A DNA stretch of 43,939 nucleotides from Rhodobacteraceae bacterium UBA6273 (GTDB taxonomy: Bacteria; Pseudomonadota; Alphaproteobacteria; Rhodobacterales; Rhodobacteraceae), in contig DJUV01000161.1 in the NCBI GenBank assembly GCA_002440625.1, positions 1 to 43,939 of the forward strand, given 5' to 3'. How positions within the stretch are numbered: position 1 is the first letter of the stretch; every line of letters begins with the position of its first letter. A program made the position numbers and the translations under genes. The notes below the pieces were generated by a model. That model ran no database searches, was not told where the DNA came from, and saw nothing but the letters and a program-made list of their open reading frames with translations. Positions 7,495 to 16,278 of the stretch are shown here, piece after piece.

Positions 7495-10041
7495 ATGTTC
7501 TACCCTTTTCTCGTCGTCGATCCTCGCTCGGGCCTGCAGTACCGGTTGACCGATACCGGCCTTGCTGAGCTTTCCCTTGCACCCAAAGCACCGGAATGGG
7601 CGCCGGGGCGGGCGATTCTGGAGAACCCTGATCCGGTCTGGCGGGATAGCCTTGCCAATGCGCCGCTCGAGACGATCTCGGCCGTCAGTGCGGCGCTGGA
7701 GGGTCTGGTGTTGGCCACGGCCGATCTGCGCGCCCCGGCGACCTTGCCGATGGAGGACAGTCGCGCTCGGCGGCATCTGGACGCGCTTGTCGAACTCTGG
7801 CGAAAACTGGGTGACGCCTTACCCGAAGGGCTGGCCCCGGTGCGCCATGTGCTGGAGCTGCCGCATGGGCGGTTTCTTGACCCGCTGCCGGTGGTTCAGG
7901 GATCGCTCGATCCGCATGCGCCAGCCGCAATGAAGGCTCTTTACGCACGGCTTCAGCAGGAATTCGGGGCTGTAGAGGCACCCGCCAAGGGGCGCGCGGC
8001 GCGTGAAAGGTCGAGGCTGCACGCCTTGCAGGGCGGGGTGGCCGAGGCAGCAATCGAAGCCGGGCCAAAGGATGACAGCCTCGCCTTCTATGGTCTGCGC
8101 GATTTGGCGGCCTGCGCTGATTTTGCCGCCGCCCGCGCGCGGGCCCTGATCGAAAGCGGTATCTCGGCGCGCGAGATTGCTGTGCTGGCCTCGGGTGACC
8201 CACGCCAGATCGCCCGCGCCTTTGCCGAGCAGGGCGTGCCGATTTCCGGGCTTCCCTCCAGCCTGCCCGAGCGCAACATCATTGGTGAGACAGCCCTTCA
8301 GCTGGCACTGGCCAAGCGAACACCCACGCCTGCGATGGTCCTGGCCAGCCTCGCCTTGTCCCCGTTGATGCCTTGGTCGGCACAGACCGGGCGCGACCTC
8401 GCGGAAAACCTGATCGGCGGTGACTTTCGCGGCGATGTCCTGTCGCCCACCCCTGCGCACAAAGACCTCTGGACCGACATTCGCGCCTCGGCTGGCAGCC
8501 TTGCGCAACTGCGTTTCCTGATCGACCGTATCTGCGAGCGCATTGCGAACGGGAACGAGGTCCGCGCCCGTCTGTCGATCCCGCCCGGCGAGGGTAGCCC
8601 AGACTGGGAAGCGATCCTGCGCGGTATCCAGATTGCTCCCCCGTCAAGTGCCGATCCAGAGCGCAACCTTGAAGGTGTCAGCCTGTGGTCTGCACAGGAA
8701 AGCCCGTGGCGGCCCTGCCGGCACCTGATCGTGACAGATTTCACCGATGGCCTGTATCCAACGCGTCCGCGCGCCAATCCCTTGTTTCTGGACAGCGAAA
8801 TCATCACGATCCGAGCCACGACGGGCCTGCACATTCGCGGCCGGGCTGAGGGTTTGGCGCAAAGCCTGTCTCTTTTCAATCAGCAACTTCAGGCGGTTAC
8901 CGACACGGTGACCTTTCTGATCCCGTGGCGCGATCTGACTGGGGCACGGCAGCAACCCTCGGCCGGGCTTTCCCTGGTCGCGCGGGCGATATCGGGTGTC
9001 GGGGATGCGCAGGATCTGATCCTGGACCTGTCGCGCCTCCCGCCCCGCGATTGGCCTGTGGCGCACCACCGCCTGCCGCCCTTGCCGGAACCGGACGATC
9101 TGCCCGAGGCCCTGTCTTTCCCCGGCCTGGACCTGCTGGCGCTGCGCCGCAAGGATGATGGAACTACCAAACCTCAGTCGCCCTCTCGGCTGGAAACGCT
9201 TCTCGTCAGTCCGCTGGCCTGGCTTCTGGAGGAGGTTGGCGCAGGCGACATGTCCTGGTCCGCAGAGGAACTCGATGTCATGGCCAAGGGCAACATCGCC
9301 CATGACGTGTTCGAGCATGCGTTCCTCAAGGATCAGCCTGTGCCAGAAGCTGCGGCACTGACTGTCGCGGTTGCCGAAGCCTACGATCGCGCGCTCACCC
9401 GCCACGCAGGGTTTCTTCGCAGCGCATCGTGGGAAATGGAGCGCAGCGGCCTCGAACGCGAGATTCTTCAGGCAGCGCTGCGCTGGCGTGAACATCTGCT
9501 GGCGCTTGGCGCAAAGATCATCGGCAACGAGATCTGGCTGGCCGGTGAGGCGCATGGCATCAATCTTCACGGCAAGGCCGATGCGATCCTTGAATTGCCT
9601 GACGGTGCGCTGCTTGTCGTCGATCACAAGAAAAGTGGCACATCGGGCCGCCGCAGGCGCATGGAGGCTGGGTGGGATCTGCAAGCAGGGCTTTATCGTG
9701 ATATGCTCACCCGTCCCATTCGGCGCGACGGCGATGGGATGGATCCTCTGATCGGCCGAAAGGTGGGTATTGCTTATCACCTGATGAATGATGGTGGGCT
9801 CTTAACTTCCGGCCTTGTGCCTGCAGAAGGATCGCCCGCCCGCGACATGGGCGATGCCGTCAATGATGCGGCTGTTGCAATGCTTGCTGAACGGCTAGCC
9901 CAGCTTGGCGCCGGGCGGGTGGTGCTGAACACCTCGGCCGACGAGGGGTTTTTCAAGAAAGAGGCGGGGTTCACACCTTATGCGCTGACTGATGGCTCGA
10001 CCCTGGTTACCGCGTTCATTCGCCAGATCGAGGAGGCATGA
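7495..10041 (+). CDS. AddB-like PD-(D/E)XK nuclease, helicase-dead
   Basis: An 848-aa protein resembling AddB-type subunits. There is no Walker A near the N-terminus, so the helicase-like part appears inactive. The C-terminal RecB-family nuclease is intact: a GKADAI motif (D696) followed by LLVVDHKKSG (D710, K712) and QAGLYRDML. Typical alphaproteobacterial AddB proteins are longer, so this is a compact form. ATG 7495 has a weak ribosome binding site; an in-frame TTG at 7438 would add 19 residues. The stop overlaps the next start in an ATGA, as expected for subunits made in equal amounts. Inferred role: DNA-end processing together with the downstream helicase-nuclease. Confidence 0.78.
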   Translation: MFYPFLVVDPRSGLQYRLTDTGLAELSLAPKAPEWAPGRAILENPDPVWRDSLANAPLETISAVSAALEGLVLATADLRAPATLPMEDSRARRHLDALVELWRKLGDALPEGLAPVRHVLELPHGRFLDPLPVVQGSLDPHAPAAMKALYARLQQEFGAVEAPAKGRAARERSRLHALQGGVAEAAIEAGPKDDSLAFYGLRDLAACADFAAARARALIESGISAREIAVLASGDPRQIARAFAEQGVPISGLPSSLPERNIIGETALQLALAKRTPTPAMVLASLALSPLMPWSAQTGRDLAENLIGGDFRGDVLSPTPAHKDLWTDIRASAGSLAQLRFLIDRICERIANGNEVRARLSIPPGEGSPDWEAILRGIQIAPPSSADPERNLEGVSLWSAQESPWRPCRHLIVTDFTDGLYPTRPRANPLFLDSEIITIRATTGLHIRGRAEGLAQSLSLFNQQLQAVTDTVTFLIPWRDLTGARQQPSAGLSLVARAISGVGDAQDLILDLSRLPPRDWPVAHHRLPPLPEPDDLPEALSFPGLDLLALRRKDDGTTKPQSPSRLETLLVSPLAWLLEEVGAGDMSWSAEELDVMAKGNIAHDVFEHAFLKDQPVPEAAALTVAVAEAYDRALTRHAGFLRSASWEMERSGLEREILQAALRWREHLLALGAKIIGNEIWLAGEAHGINLHGKADAILELPDGALLVVDHKKSGTSGRRRRMEAGWDLQAGLYRDMLTRPIRRDGDGMDPLIGRKVGIAYHLMNDGGLLTSGLVPAEGSPARDMGDAVNDAAVAMLAERLAQLGAGRVVLNTSADEGFFKKEAGFTPYALTDGSTLVTAFIRQIEEA

Positions 10042-13000
10042 CCATGGACGGAGCAGACTCAGACCGAGGATTGGTCATCGTGCCCGCCGGCGCGGGAGCA
10101 GGGAAAACCCATCGTATCAAGACCCAGCTTTCCGACTGGGTGAAGCGCGGCGTCGTGCGGCCCGAACGTATTCTCGCTGTGACCTTTACCGAAGCCGCTG
10201 CGGGCGAATTGCGCGAACGTATCCGGGCGGGTCTTCTTGCTGATGGGCTGGTGGCCGAGGCCATGGCCGTGGAGCGCGCCTATGTCTCTACCATCCATGG
10301 TTTGGGCCTACGATTGTTGACGGAACATGCGCTGGCAGCGGGTGCCTCGCTGCAACCGCGCCATCTTGGCGATGCCGAGCGGGACCTGCTGATCCGGCAG
10401 GCGCTGGCCCATGCCAAGGCGCTTGACCCGATCAAGACCGAACCTGAGCGGTTCGGATATCAGCCGAACTGGCAAAAGGGCGAAACGGTCGAAGATTCCC
10501 TGCGGGGCCGCGTTCTGTCGATGATCGACCTGTTGCGGGGGCTGGGTGACAAAGGCCGTGATCCAGGCCTGATCGCACCCGCGTTAGCGCGGCTCGATAC
10601 GATCTATGGCGAGGTGCTCGCGGATCCCACCGCCGCCCGTGATGCCTTGGCGAAGACGGTCTCCAACATGCTTTCGACCTTTCCCGAGGGCGGCATGGCG
10701 GGCGTCACCGCAAAGGGCCCCCGCGAGTCGGTGGAAAAGAACCTTGCCCTCTTTCGTCGCGTTGACCGCGACCCGACCCTGCTGGACCGGGACTGGAGCC
10801 TCTGGCAGTCCCTGCGTAGCCTCTTCACCTCGAACCGGAGTTCAAAAACACCCGACGGGTATGATGACCTTGCCCTTGCGATCATGCAGGCTGCGGAAGT
10901 GCTGCCTTCACATCCCGGTCCATTGGCCGATGCGAAGCTGCACTTTCGCTGCCTGATCGCCTGTGCGCAGGAAGTGATGGAGGCTTATGAGACGCGCAAG
11001 AAAGCACTTGGGCTGATTGACTATGCCGACATGATTGCAGGTGCAGAACGGCTACTGCGCACCGATCCAACGGTGCGCCAAGCTGTGCTGAATGAGATCG
11101 ACTGCGTCATCATCGACGAATTTCAGGACACCAATCCGGTGCAGTTCGCGCTACTGTGGCAGTTGGGTGCGCGCGCGCCTCGGACGCTTCTCGTGGGCGA
11201 TGTGAAGCAGTCGATCATGGGGTTTCAGGGCGCTGACCCGCGCCTGTCGCAAGCCCTTGCGGCGGCCAACCCCGCCGCGACGCAGCCCCTAGACCGCAAC
11301 TGGCGGTCAACACCGGCGGTGATGGACTTCGTCAATGCCATGGGCACCGGACTGTTTGGCGCGGACTACAATCTGCTGGCCCCGACCCGCGATCCGGTGC
11401 CTGGTCCAGCGCTTGAAGTGCTGAACATCGTCAAAGGGCGCGGGGTGAAGAACTTCTCGAAGCCTCAGGAGCACATAGCCGAGCGCATCGCCCGCATCCT
11501 CACTACAGGCGAAACAATCACCGACCGGCACACCAAGGCCACAAGGGCCGTCCGCCCCTCTGATATCGCGCTTCTGGTTTGCCGGCACGCTACAGCAGCC
11601 CGCTATGCCGAGGAATTGCGCGCGCGCGGCGTTCCTGTCCGCATCGCCGAAGATGGCTGGGCGACAAGTCCGGTTGTTCAAGCGGCGCGCGCGGCGCTCA
11701 GTTATGCAGCTAACCCTGCCGATACGAATTCCGCATTGGTCCTGCGTACTCTCGGCCCAGATCCGATTAGCCTGCAAGCCGCCCTGAGCGCGCAGATCCA
11801 AGGGCGTTTGGCGGATGACCCAGTGCTGATGAGGCTGGCGGCCCTGTCAAACTGCCTTGCACGCGTACCGATTTCCAATGCAGTGGACCTTGTGATCAAT
11901 GCCTCTGGACTGCGGCTCTGGGCTGACAGTCAACCCAACGCGGGACAGGCCCGAGCAGACCTTCTGCGGCTTGAAGCCGAAGCTATCGACTTCGAATCTG
12001 CGCATCGCGACCTCAAGGCCGCTGCTGGGTTCCATGGCGAAAGCGCTAAGGTTTTTCTCGGCTGGCTCGATGCCCGAGCAGGTGAGCGCGATTTCGACCG
12101 TCGCCCTGACCCTGCTGCCAACAGTGCCGAAGCGGTAGAGATCGTTACTTGGCACGCTTGCAAGGGTCGTGAGTGGCCGATTACCGTAGTCGCTGAATTC
12201 GACCATGGGATCGAAGAATGGCCGGGTAGCACCGCGACCCAGTTCACTGCTCTGGACAAGATCGACGATATGGAAGCCGTTCTGGCCTCGGCCGCGCTGA
12301 TCCATACCCCAGGATTTTCTGCGCCCGAAACCGAGCGGCGGTTCATTGAGGATCGGCGCGCAGATTTCGAGGTCAATGCGAAGAACCTGCTGTATGTCGC
12401 CCTGACACGGGCGCGCGACCGGCTGGTGCTGGAGTGGCCGGGTTTCCTCAAGGAGCGGGACGAAGAAGCCCCGGAAGCCAAGTGCCTCTTCCATGTTTTC
12501 ACAGATGCCTGCGTGCCGCAGATCGGTGGTGAAACACTGCGCATCGGCGGGATTTATTGCCCCGCCATCATTAGGCAGTTGCCCGAACACGCAGGCTTCA
12601 CCGAGTATTCGGAGGCTGAGATCACGGATACACCACGGCTCGGCAGCGCTACCGCCTTGCCTGCTGTGGAATTGACGCCCTGGAGGTTGCGGCCATCACA
12701 AGCCACGACGGCCCTGCCTGCACCAGAAAGCCAGGGTATCAACTTGGGCACGCCATGGCCCAGCACAGTCAGTGACGCCGCCCGTGGGACAGCGATCCAC
12801 CTTGCTTTGCGGACTTGCCTGACGCGACCTGATCTAACTGAATCTCTGCCCAGGGCAACCGGATTGGACGATACAACTTTAGAACTGGTCGCGGAGCGAG
12901 CAGCTGCACTGAAAGCTTGGCTTTCGTCTGATGGATACACCGATCTGCTTTGTGAAATCCCTCTTCTAGGACGTACTAAAGAGGGTGCTGAAATTCCCGG

Positions 13001-13256
13001 CATGATCGACCTGCTGGCCGTTGGGCCGAAGGGATGCCTGTTGATCGATCACAAGACTGGCGGTGCGGGTGAGGGTTTTGGCCTCTACTGGCCACAGATC
13101 TCCAGCTACGCCGCACTGGTGGCAAGACTGTTCCCGCAGCATCCGCTGCAAGGTTTAGCTTTGTTCTGGATAGACCGTGGGCGGCTGGAACTGGCCACGC
13201 CACAGTATCTCCGGGAGAAGACCGACTTCGCCCAATCACTTTCAACAAGCGAGTAG
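10038..13256 (+). CDS. AddA/UvrD-like helicase-nuclease
   Basis: A 1072-aa SF1A helicase with a C-terminal nuclease. Helicase motifs in order: Walker A AGAGAGKT (K23), VTFTEAAAGELRERI (Ia), VIIDEFQDTNPVQF (II, D360/E361), LLVGDVKQSIMGFQGAD (III), NWRS (IV), EIVTWHACKGREWP (V) and LLYVALTRARDRL (VI). The C-terminal RecB-type nuclease has GMIDLLAV (D991) and LLIDHKTGG (D1004, K1006). It starts at the ATGA overlap with the AddB-like gene; ATG 10044 is an alternative. Together they resemble a two-nuclease AddAB machine that unwinds and degrades DNA from ends. The operon context suggests a specialised copy rather than the housekeeping recombination enzyme. Confidence 0.88.
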   Translation: MTMDGADSDRGLVIVPAGAGAGKTHRIKTQLSDWVKRGVVRPERILAVTFTEAAAGELRERIRAGLLADGLVAEAMAVERAYVSTIHGLGLRLLTEHALAAGASLQPRHLGDAERDLLIRQALAHAKALDPIKTEPERFGYQPNWQKGETVEDSLRGRVLSMIDLLRGLGDKGRDPGLIAPALARLDTIYGEVLADPTAARDALAKTVSNMLSTFPEGGMAGVTAKGPRESVEKNLALFRRVDRDPTLLDRDWSLWQSLRSLFTSNRSSKTPDGYDDLALAIMQAAEVLPSHPGPLADAKLHFRCLIACAQEVMEAYETRKKALGLIDYADMIAGAERLLRTDPTVRQAVLNEIDCVIIDEFQDTNPVQFALLWQLGARAPRTLLVGDVKQSIMGFQGADPRLSQALAAANPAATQPLDRNWRSTPAVMDFVNAMGTGLFGADYNLLAPTRDPVPGPALEVLNIVKGRGVKNFSKPQEHIAERIARILTTGETITDRHTKATRAVRPSDIALLVCRHATAARYAEELRARGVPVRIAEDGWATSPVVQAARAALSYAANPADTNSALVLRTLGPDPISLQAALSAQIQGRLADDPVLMRLAALSNCLARVPISNAVDLVINASGLRLWADSQPNAGQARADLLRLEAEAIDFESAHRDLKAAAGFHGESAKVFLGWLDARAGERDFDRRPDPAANSAEAVEIVTWHACKGREWPITVVAEFDHGIEEWPGSTATQFTALDKIDDMEAVLASAALIHTPGFSAPETERRFIEDRRADFEVNAKNLLYVALTRARDRLVLEWPGFLKERDEEAPEAKCLFHVFTDACVPQIGGETLRIGGIYCPAIIRQLPEHAGFTEYSEAEITDTPRLGSATALPAVELTPWRLRPSQATTALPAPESQGINLGTPWPSTVSDAARGTAIHLALRTCLTRPDLTESLPRATGLDDTTLELVAERAAALKAWLSSDGYTDLLCEIPLLGRTKEGAEIPGMIDLLAVGPKGCLLIDHKTGGAGEGFGLYWPQISSYAALVARLFPQHPLQGLALFWIDRGRLELATPQYLREKTDFAQSLSTSE

Positions 13257-13259
13257 ACG

Positions 13260-14426
13260 ATGTCCTACCTTGCTTGGATTGATTTTGACCCTGAAGAACG
13301 GCGGAGAGCTCAGACACTTATCGATCTGTTCAAGCAGCCAGAGGCCCGTGACGAGCTTGGCCTGGGTACGATCCGGGACGGGTTAGCTGATATCCTCTTC
13401 CCGGGTACCAGCACTATTCAGACACGGATACGCTACATGCTGTTCGTTCCCTGGATCTATCGGGAAGCACAGCAGCGGAAAGCCAGTCAAGCAGAGCGGA
13501 CGATTATCGCTCGAGATCTGGAGTTCGAACTGAGTGAAGCGCTTTTACGCGGCGGAGAGCGCGAAGATGTAATTGGCCGTCTTGCAGGAAGGACACTCAA
13601 GAGGCTTGCATCGAGCGTTTATTGGGCCGGCATCTATACGCTTGGTATCCGCACGTTAGCGGGCAATCCGGCAACCTTCTTGTCCTATGGACAGGAGAGT
13701 CTGAAGGATCACGATCTCAAATTGTGGCGCACAGCTCTTCCCAAGGCGCCTGAGAACCTCTTCAAGGAAACCAATTTTACACTGACGCCTAACGAAGCTG
13801 AATTCCTGCGCGACTGTATTGCTGGAAGTGCCAAAGCAAGTCTTCTTAACGAACTTGCCTCTAAACAGAAAAGCTTCGGCGAAGATTGGGCTTGGCAGGT
13901 CCACGAGGATTCGGTGTCCGACCGCAATCGATCCATTCTCCTCCATGCGCAGCGCTTCTCGGGCGTGATGCATGGTGCAAGCATCCTTTACAATCTACTG
14001 CTTGCGGTGCGTGCGGCGGAGCGCCCGAACGCCAAGAAGCACGGCGAGGCATCGGAATTGATTGAAAGATACCGCAGATTGCTTGAGGGGTGGCGCGAAG
14101 AGCTGCAGCATCTTGCGTTGCATAGCTGGGACTTGGACGATCTTTTCCAGATCGTCGGATCGACCAGTCACAACCTCACCCAGTCATCTCGCGAGTTCGT
14201 CAGGAGCTGGCTCACCATTGCTTTGCAAAACACCAAGTCGTTGGAAACGGACCAGGATGCCATTAGTCTGCTGAGTAGGCGGGAGCACTCGCTCAAGCGA
14301 ATGAAGGCTAGGTTACTTCATGATGCCCCCCTCGAACGCTGGTCAGGCGAGTCAGGTCTCGCGCGGCTTGATTTTCGATGGAAAATTTCTCGGCGCTATC
14401 TCGGAGAGCTTGTCGATGTCGGCTGA
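13260..14426 (+). CDS. DUF6361 family protein
   Basis: A 388-aa protein recognised by its N-terminus (MSYLAWIDFDPEERRRAQ), the GLGTIRD and FPGTSTIQTRIRYMLFVPW stretches, and an all-alpha body, features I associate with DUF6361. No catalytic motif is obvious. It starts 3 nt after the helicase-nuclease stop and its end overlaps the PLD gene by 11 nt, so translation is probably coupled. In other genomes DUF6361 genes tend to sit beside PLD-like nucleases and large helicases in defence islands. I infer a scaffold or target-recognition subunit of the three-gene downstream module. Confidence 0.75.
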   Translation: MSYLAWIDFDPEERRRAQTLIDLFKQPEARDELGLGTIRDGLADILFPGTSTIQTRIRYMLFVPWIYREAQQRKASQAERTIIARDLEFELSEALLRGGEREDVIGRLAGRTLKRLASSVYWAGIYTLGIRTLAGNPATFLSYGQESLKDHDLKLWRTALPKAPENLFKETNFTLTPNEAEFLRDCIAGSAKASLLNELASKQKSFGEDWAWQVHEDSVSDRNRSILLHAQRFSGVMHGASILYNLLLAVRAAERPNAKKHGEASELIERYRRLLEGWREELQHLALHSWDLDDLFQIVGSTSHNLTQSSREFVRSWLTIALQNTKSLETDQDAISLLSRREHSLKRMKARLLHDAPLERWSGESGLARLDFRWKISRRYLGELVDVG

Positions 14427-16278
14427 CTCGCCTTTCGACCCAGAGAACCGCGAACTCTATACAGCACTCGTCCGTCCACCGGATCGCTACAAGTTTGGGC
14501 ATGCCGTTGCCACGACGTACTCACTCGATTTTGAGACGGCGCTTGCCATTCCGATCAGCATCGTCTTCCGCGATGCCGAGAACAGAGACGAAATGTTGCG
14601 AAGCCCTCTCGCGCTGCTGCAGAGTGTCGAGCGGATGGCCGACCGCATCGCCGTCTATTGCGATCGGGGCCGCATCAAGGAGGCTCACCCGAATGCTGCG
14701 AGGCTGATGGCACTTTACGAGAAGACAATTGTAGAAGTGGCGGCGCCGGGTGGAGGTGCCTTCCATCCGAAGCTGTGGTGTATTCGCTTCGAGCCCGAAA
14801 AGAAAACCGATCCCGTTCGAATGAGAGTGGCAATCCTGTCAAGGAACCTCACAAATGATCGTTGCTGGGACCTCGCTTTGGCTCTCGATGGTGCTGTAAA
14901 CGATGAGGAGAACGAGAATAACCGCGCACTAACGAAGTTGCTGCGTGCCCTGCCCAGGCTAGCCAATCCAGCCACCCGGCCTGCGCCGCCCAAGTTCCTG
15001 CCTTCGCTGATCTCAGATTTGGAACGAACCTGGTGGGAGGGCCTACCTGCTGGCGCATCAAAGGTTAGCTTTGCCGTGAATGGTCTTGATAGCGACGGCT
15101 GGGTGCTTCCCCGAGGCGAGAAGCTTGCAGTTCTTTCACCTTTTGTCTCCGCTCCCGCGCTGAAAAGGCTGTGCGACGGATACGGCTCGCGAGATAATCT
15201 CAGGCTCATCTCGCGAGCAGAGGAACTCGACTGCATAGATTCCAAAACACGCGAGCTTTTCACGATCTCGACTCTCGATGAGCGTGCAACCGAGTATGAG
15301 CCTGAAGGAGTAGATGGGCCATGTTCGGCCGATCTCGAGGGACTTCATGCGAAAGCCTACCTCGTCGAGCGAGGATCGCGCCTCCAGATCCACCTCGGTT
15401 CGGCAAATGCTACCACGGCTGCGACGATTCCGACGAAGGGCGGAAGGACGCAAAATGTCGAGGTGATGGCAACATTGGACGGTCCGAAGACGCGCATGGG
15501 TACGATCGACAACGTCCTGTTCTCCGAGGCGTTCCAGCGGCTGCTCGCCACCTACACGCCGAGCGAACCACCGACGCAGGACGCGGCCATGGCGGCGGAA
15601 AAGGCGCTGGAGAAGATGCGGTCAGACATATCGGCGCTGCCACTTGATCTCCACTGTTCCGAACAGGACGACCTAATCCATCTTGAACTGCAGATTGCCA
15701 CCAAAGAAAAGCACGTTCTGCTGCCGGATGGCGTCAGGTGCTTCGTGCGGGCGATCACAGTCCCTAATGAACGCGGATATGATGTAGGCAGGTTGCTGTG
15801 TGGCTCCGATACAGAGCTTGCATTGGGTGCTGTTCCTCTCGGCGACGTTACGCGCTGGCTCGGAATTCGGCTGCTCGATGAAGCGACGAAGGTGGAAATG
15901 ACGTTCACACTTGGTGCGCGCTTGGTCGGCGTTCCAGAAGGCCGTGACGCAGCTGTTCTTCGTGCCCACATCGCGAACGTCGACAACTTCTTCCGTTATC
16001 TCAGCCTGTTGCTCGGCACGCTTGGTGAAGGAAGCTTTCTGGAAAGCGACACGGGCGGCGAAGGCCAGTGGCTTCGTCGCTTGGGCGAGGGAAACACCTC
16101 GCTTCTCGAACCGATGGTGCGAGCGCTCAGTCTAGAAAGCGGCGAGCTAGAAGAGATCGGCCGGCTAATCGAACGACTTAAAGACCCAGACGGTGGCGAA
16201 ACCATTGTTCCCAAGGAGTTTCTAGCGCTGTGGCAGAGCTTCGAGCCGCTTGTAACGAGCAAGAGGGGGCGCCGGTGA
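14416..16278 (+). CDS. Phospholipase D-like nuclease with two HKD motifs
   Basis: A 620-aa PLD-superfamily protein. The first HKD-like motif is FHPKLW (H117, K119) followed by ILSRNLTND; the second is GLHAKAYLVERG (H311, K313, acidic residue) followed by HLGSANATTAA. Two half-sites in one chain fit an intramolecular active site cutting phosphodiester bonds. The C-terminal third lacks a recognised domain. Start 14416 is chosen over an upstream ATG because GGAGAG precedes it and it gives the usual short overlap with the DUF6361 stop. Its stop overlaps the helicase start. DISARM and Mokosh also pair PLD nucleases with helicases, which supports a DNA or RNA cleavage role here. Confidence 0.8.
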   Translation: MSADSPFDPENRELYTALVRPPDRYKFGHAVATTYSLDFETALAIPISIVFRDAENRDEMLRSPLALLQSVERMADRIAVYCDRGRIKEAHPNAARLMALYEKTIVEVAAPGGGAFHPKLWCIRFEPEKKTDPVRMRVAILSRNLTNDRCWDLALALDGAVNDEENENNRALTKLLRALPRLANPATRPAPPKFLPSLISDLERTWWEGLPAGASKVSFAVNGLDSDGWVLPRGEKLAVLSPFVSAPALKRLCDGYGSRDNLRLISRAEELDCIDSKTRELFTISTLDERATEYEPEGVDGPCSADLEGLHAKAYLVERGSRLQIHLGSANATTAATIPTKGGRTQNVEVMATLDGPKTRMGTIDNVLFSEAFQRLLATYTPSEPPTQDAAMAAEKALEKMRSDISALPLDLHCSEQDDLIHLELQIATKEKHVLLPDGVRCFVRAITVPNERGYDVGRLLCGSDTELALGAVPLGDVTRWLGIRLLDEATKVEMTFTLGARLVGVPEGRDAAVLRAHIANVDNFFRYLSLLLGTLGEGSFLESDTGGEGQWLRRLGEGNTSLLEPMVRALSLESGELEEIGRLIERLKDPDGGETIVPKEFLALWQSFEPLVTSKRGRR

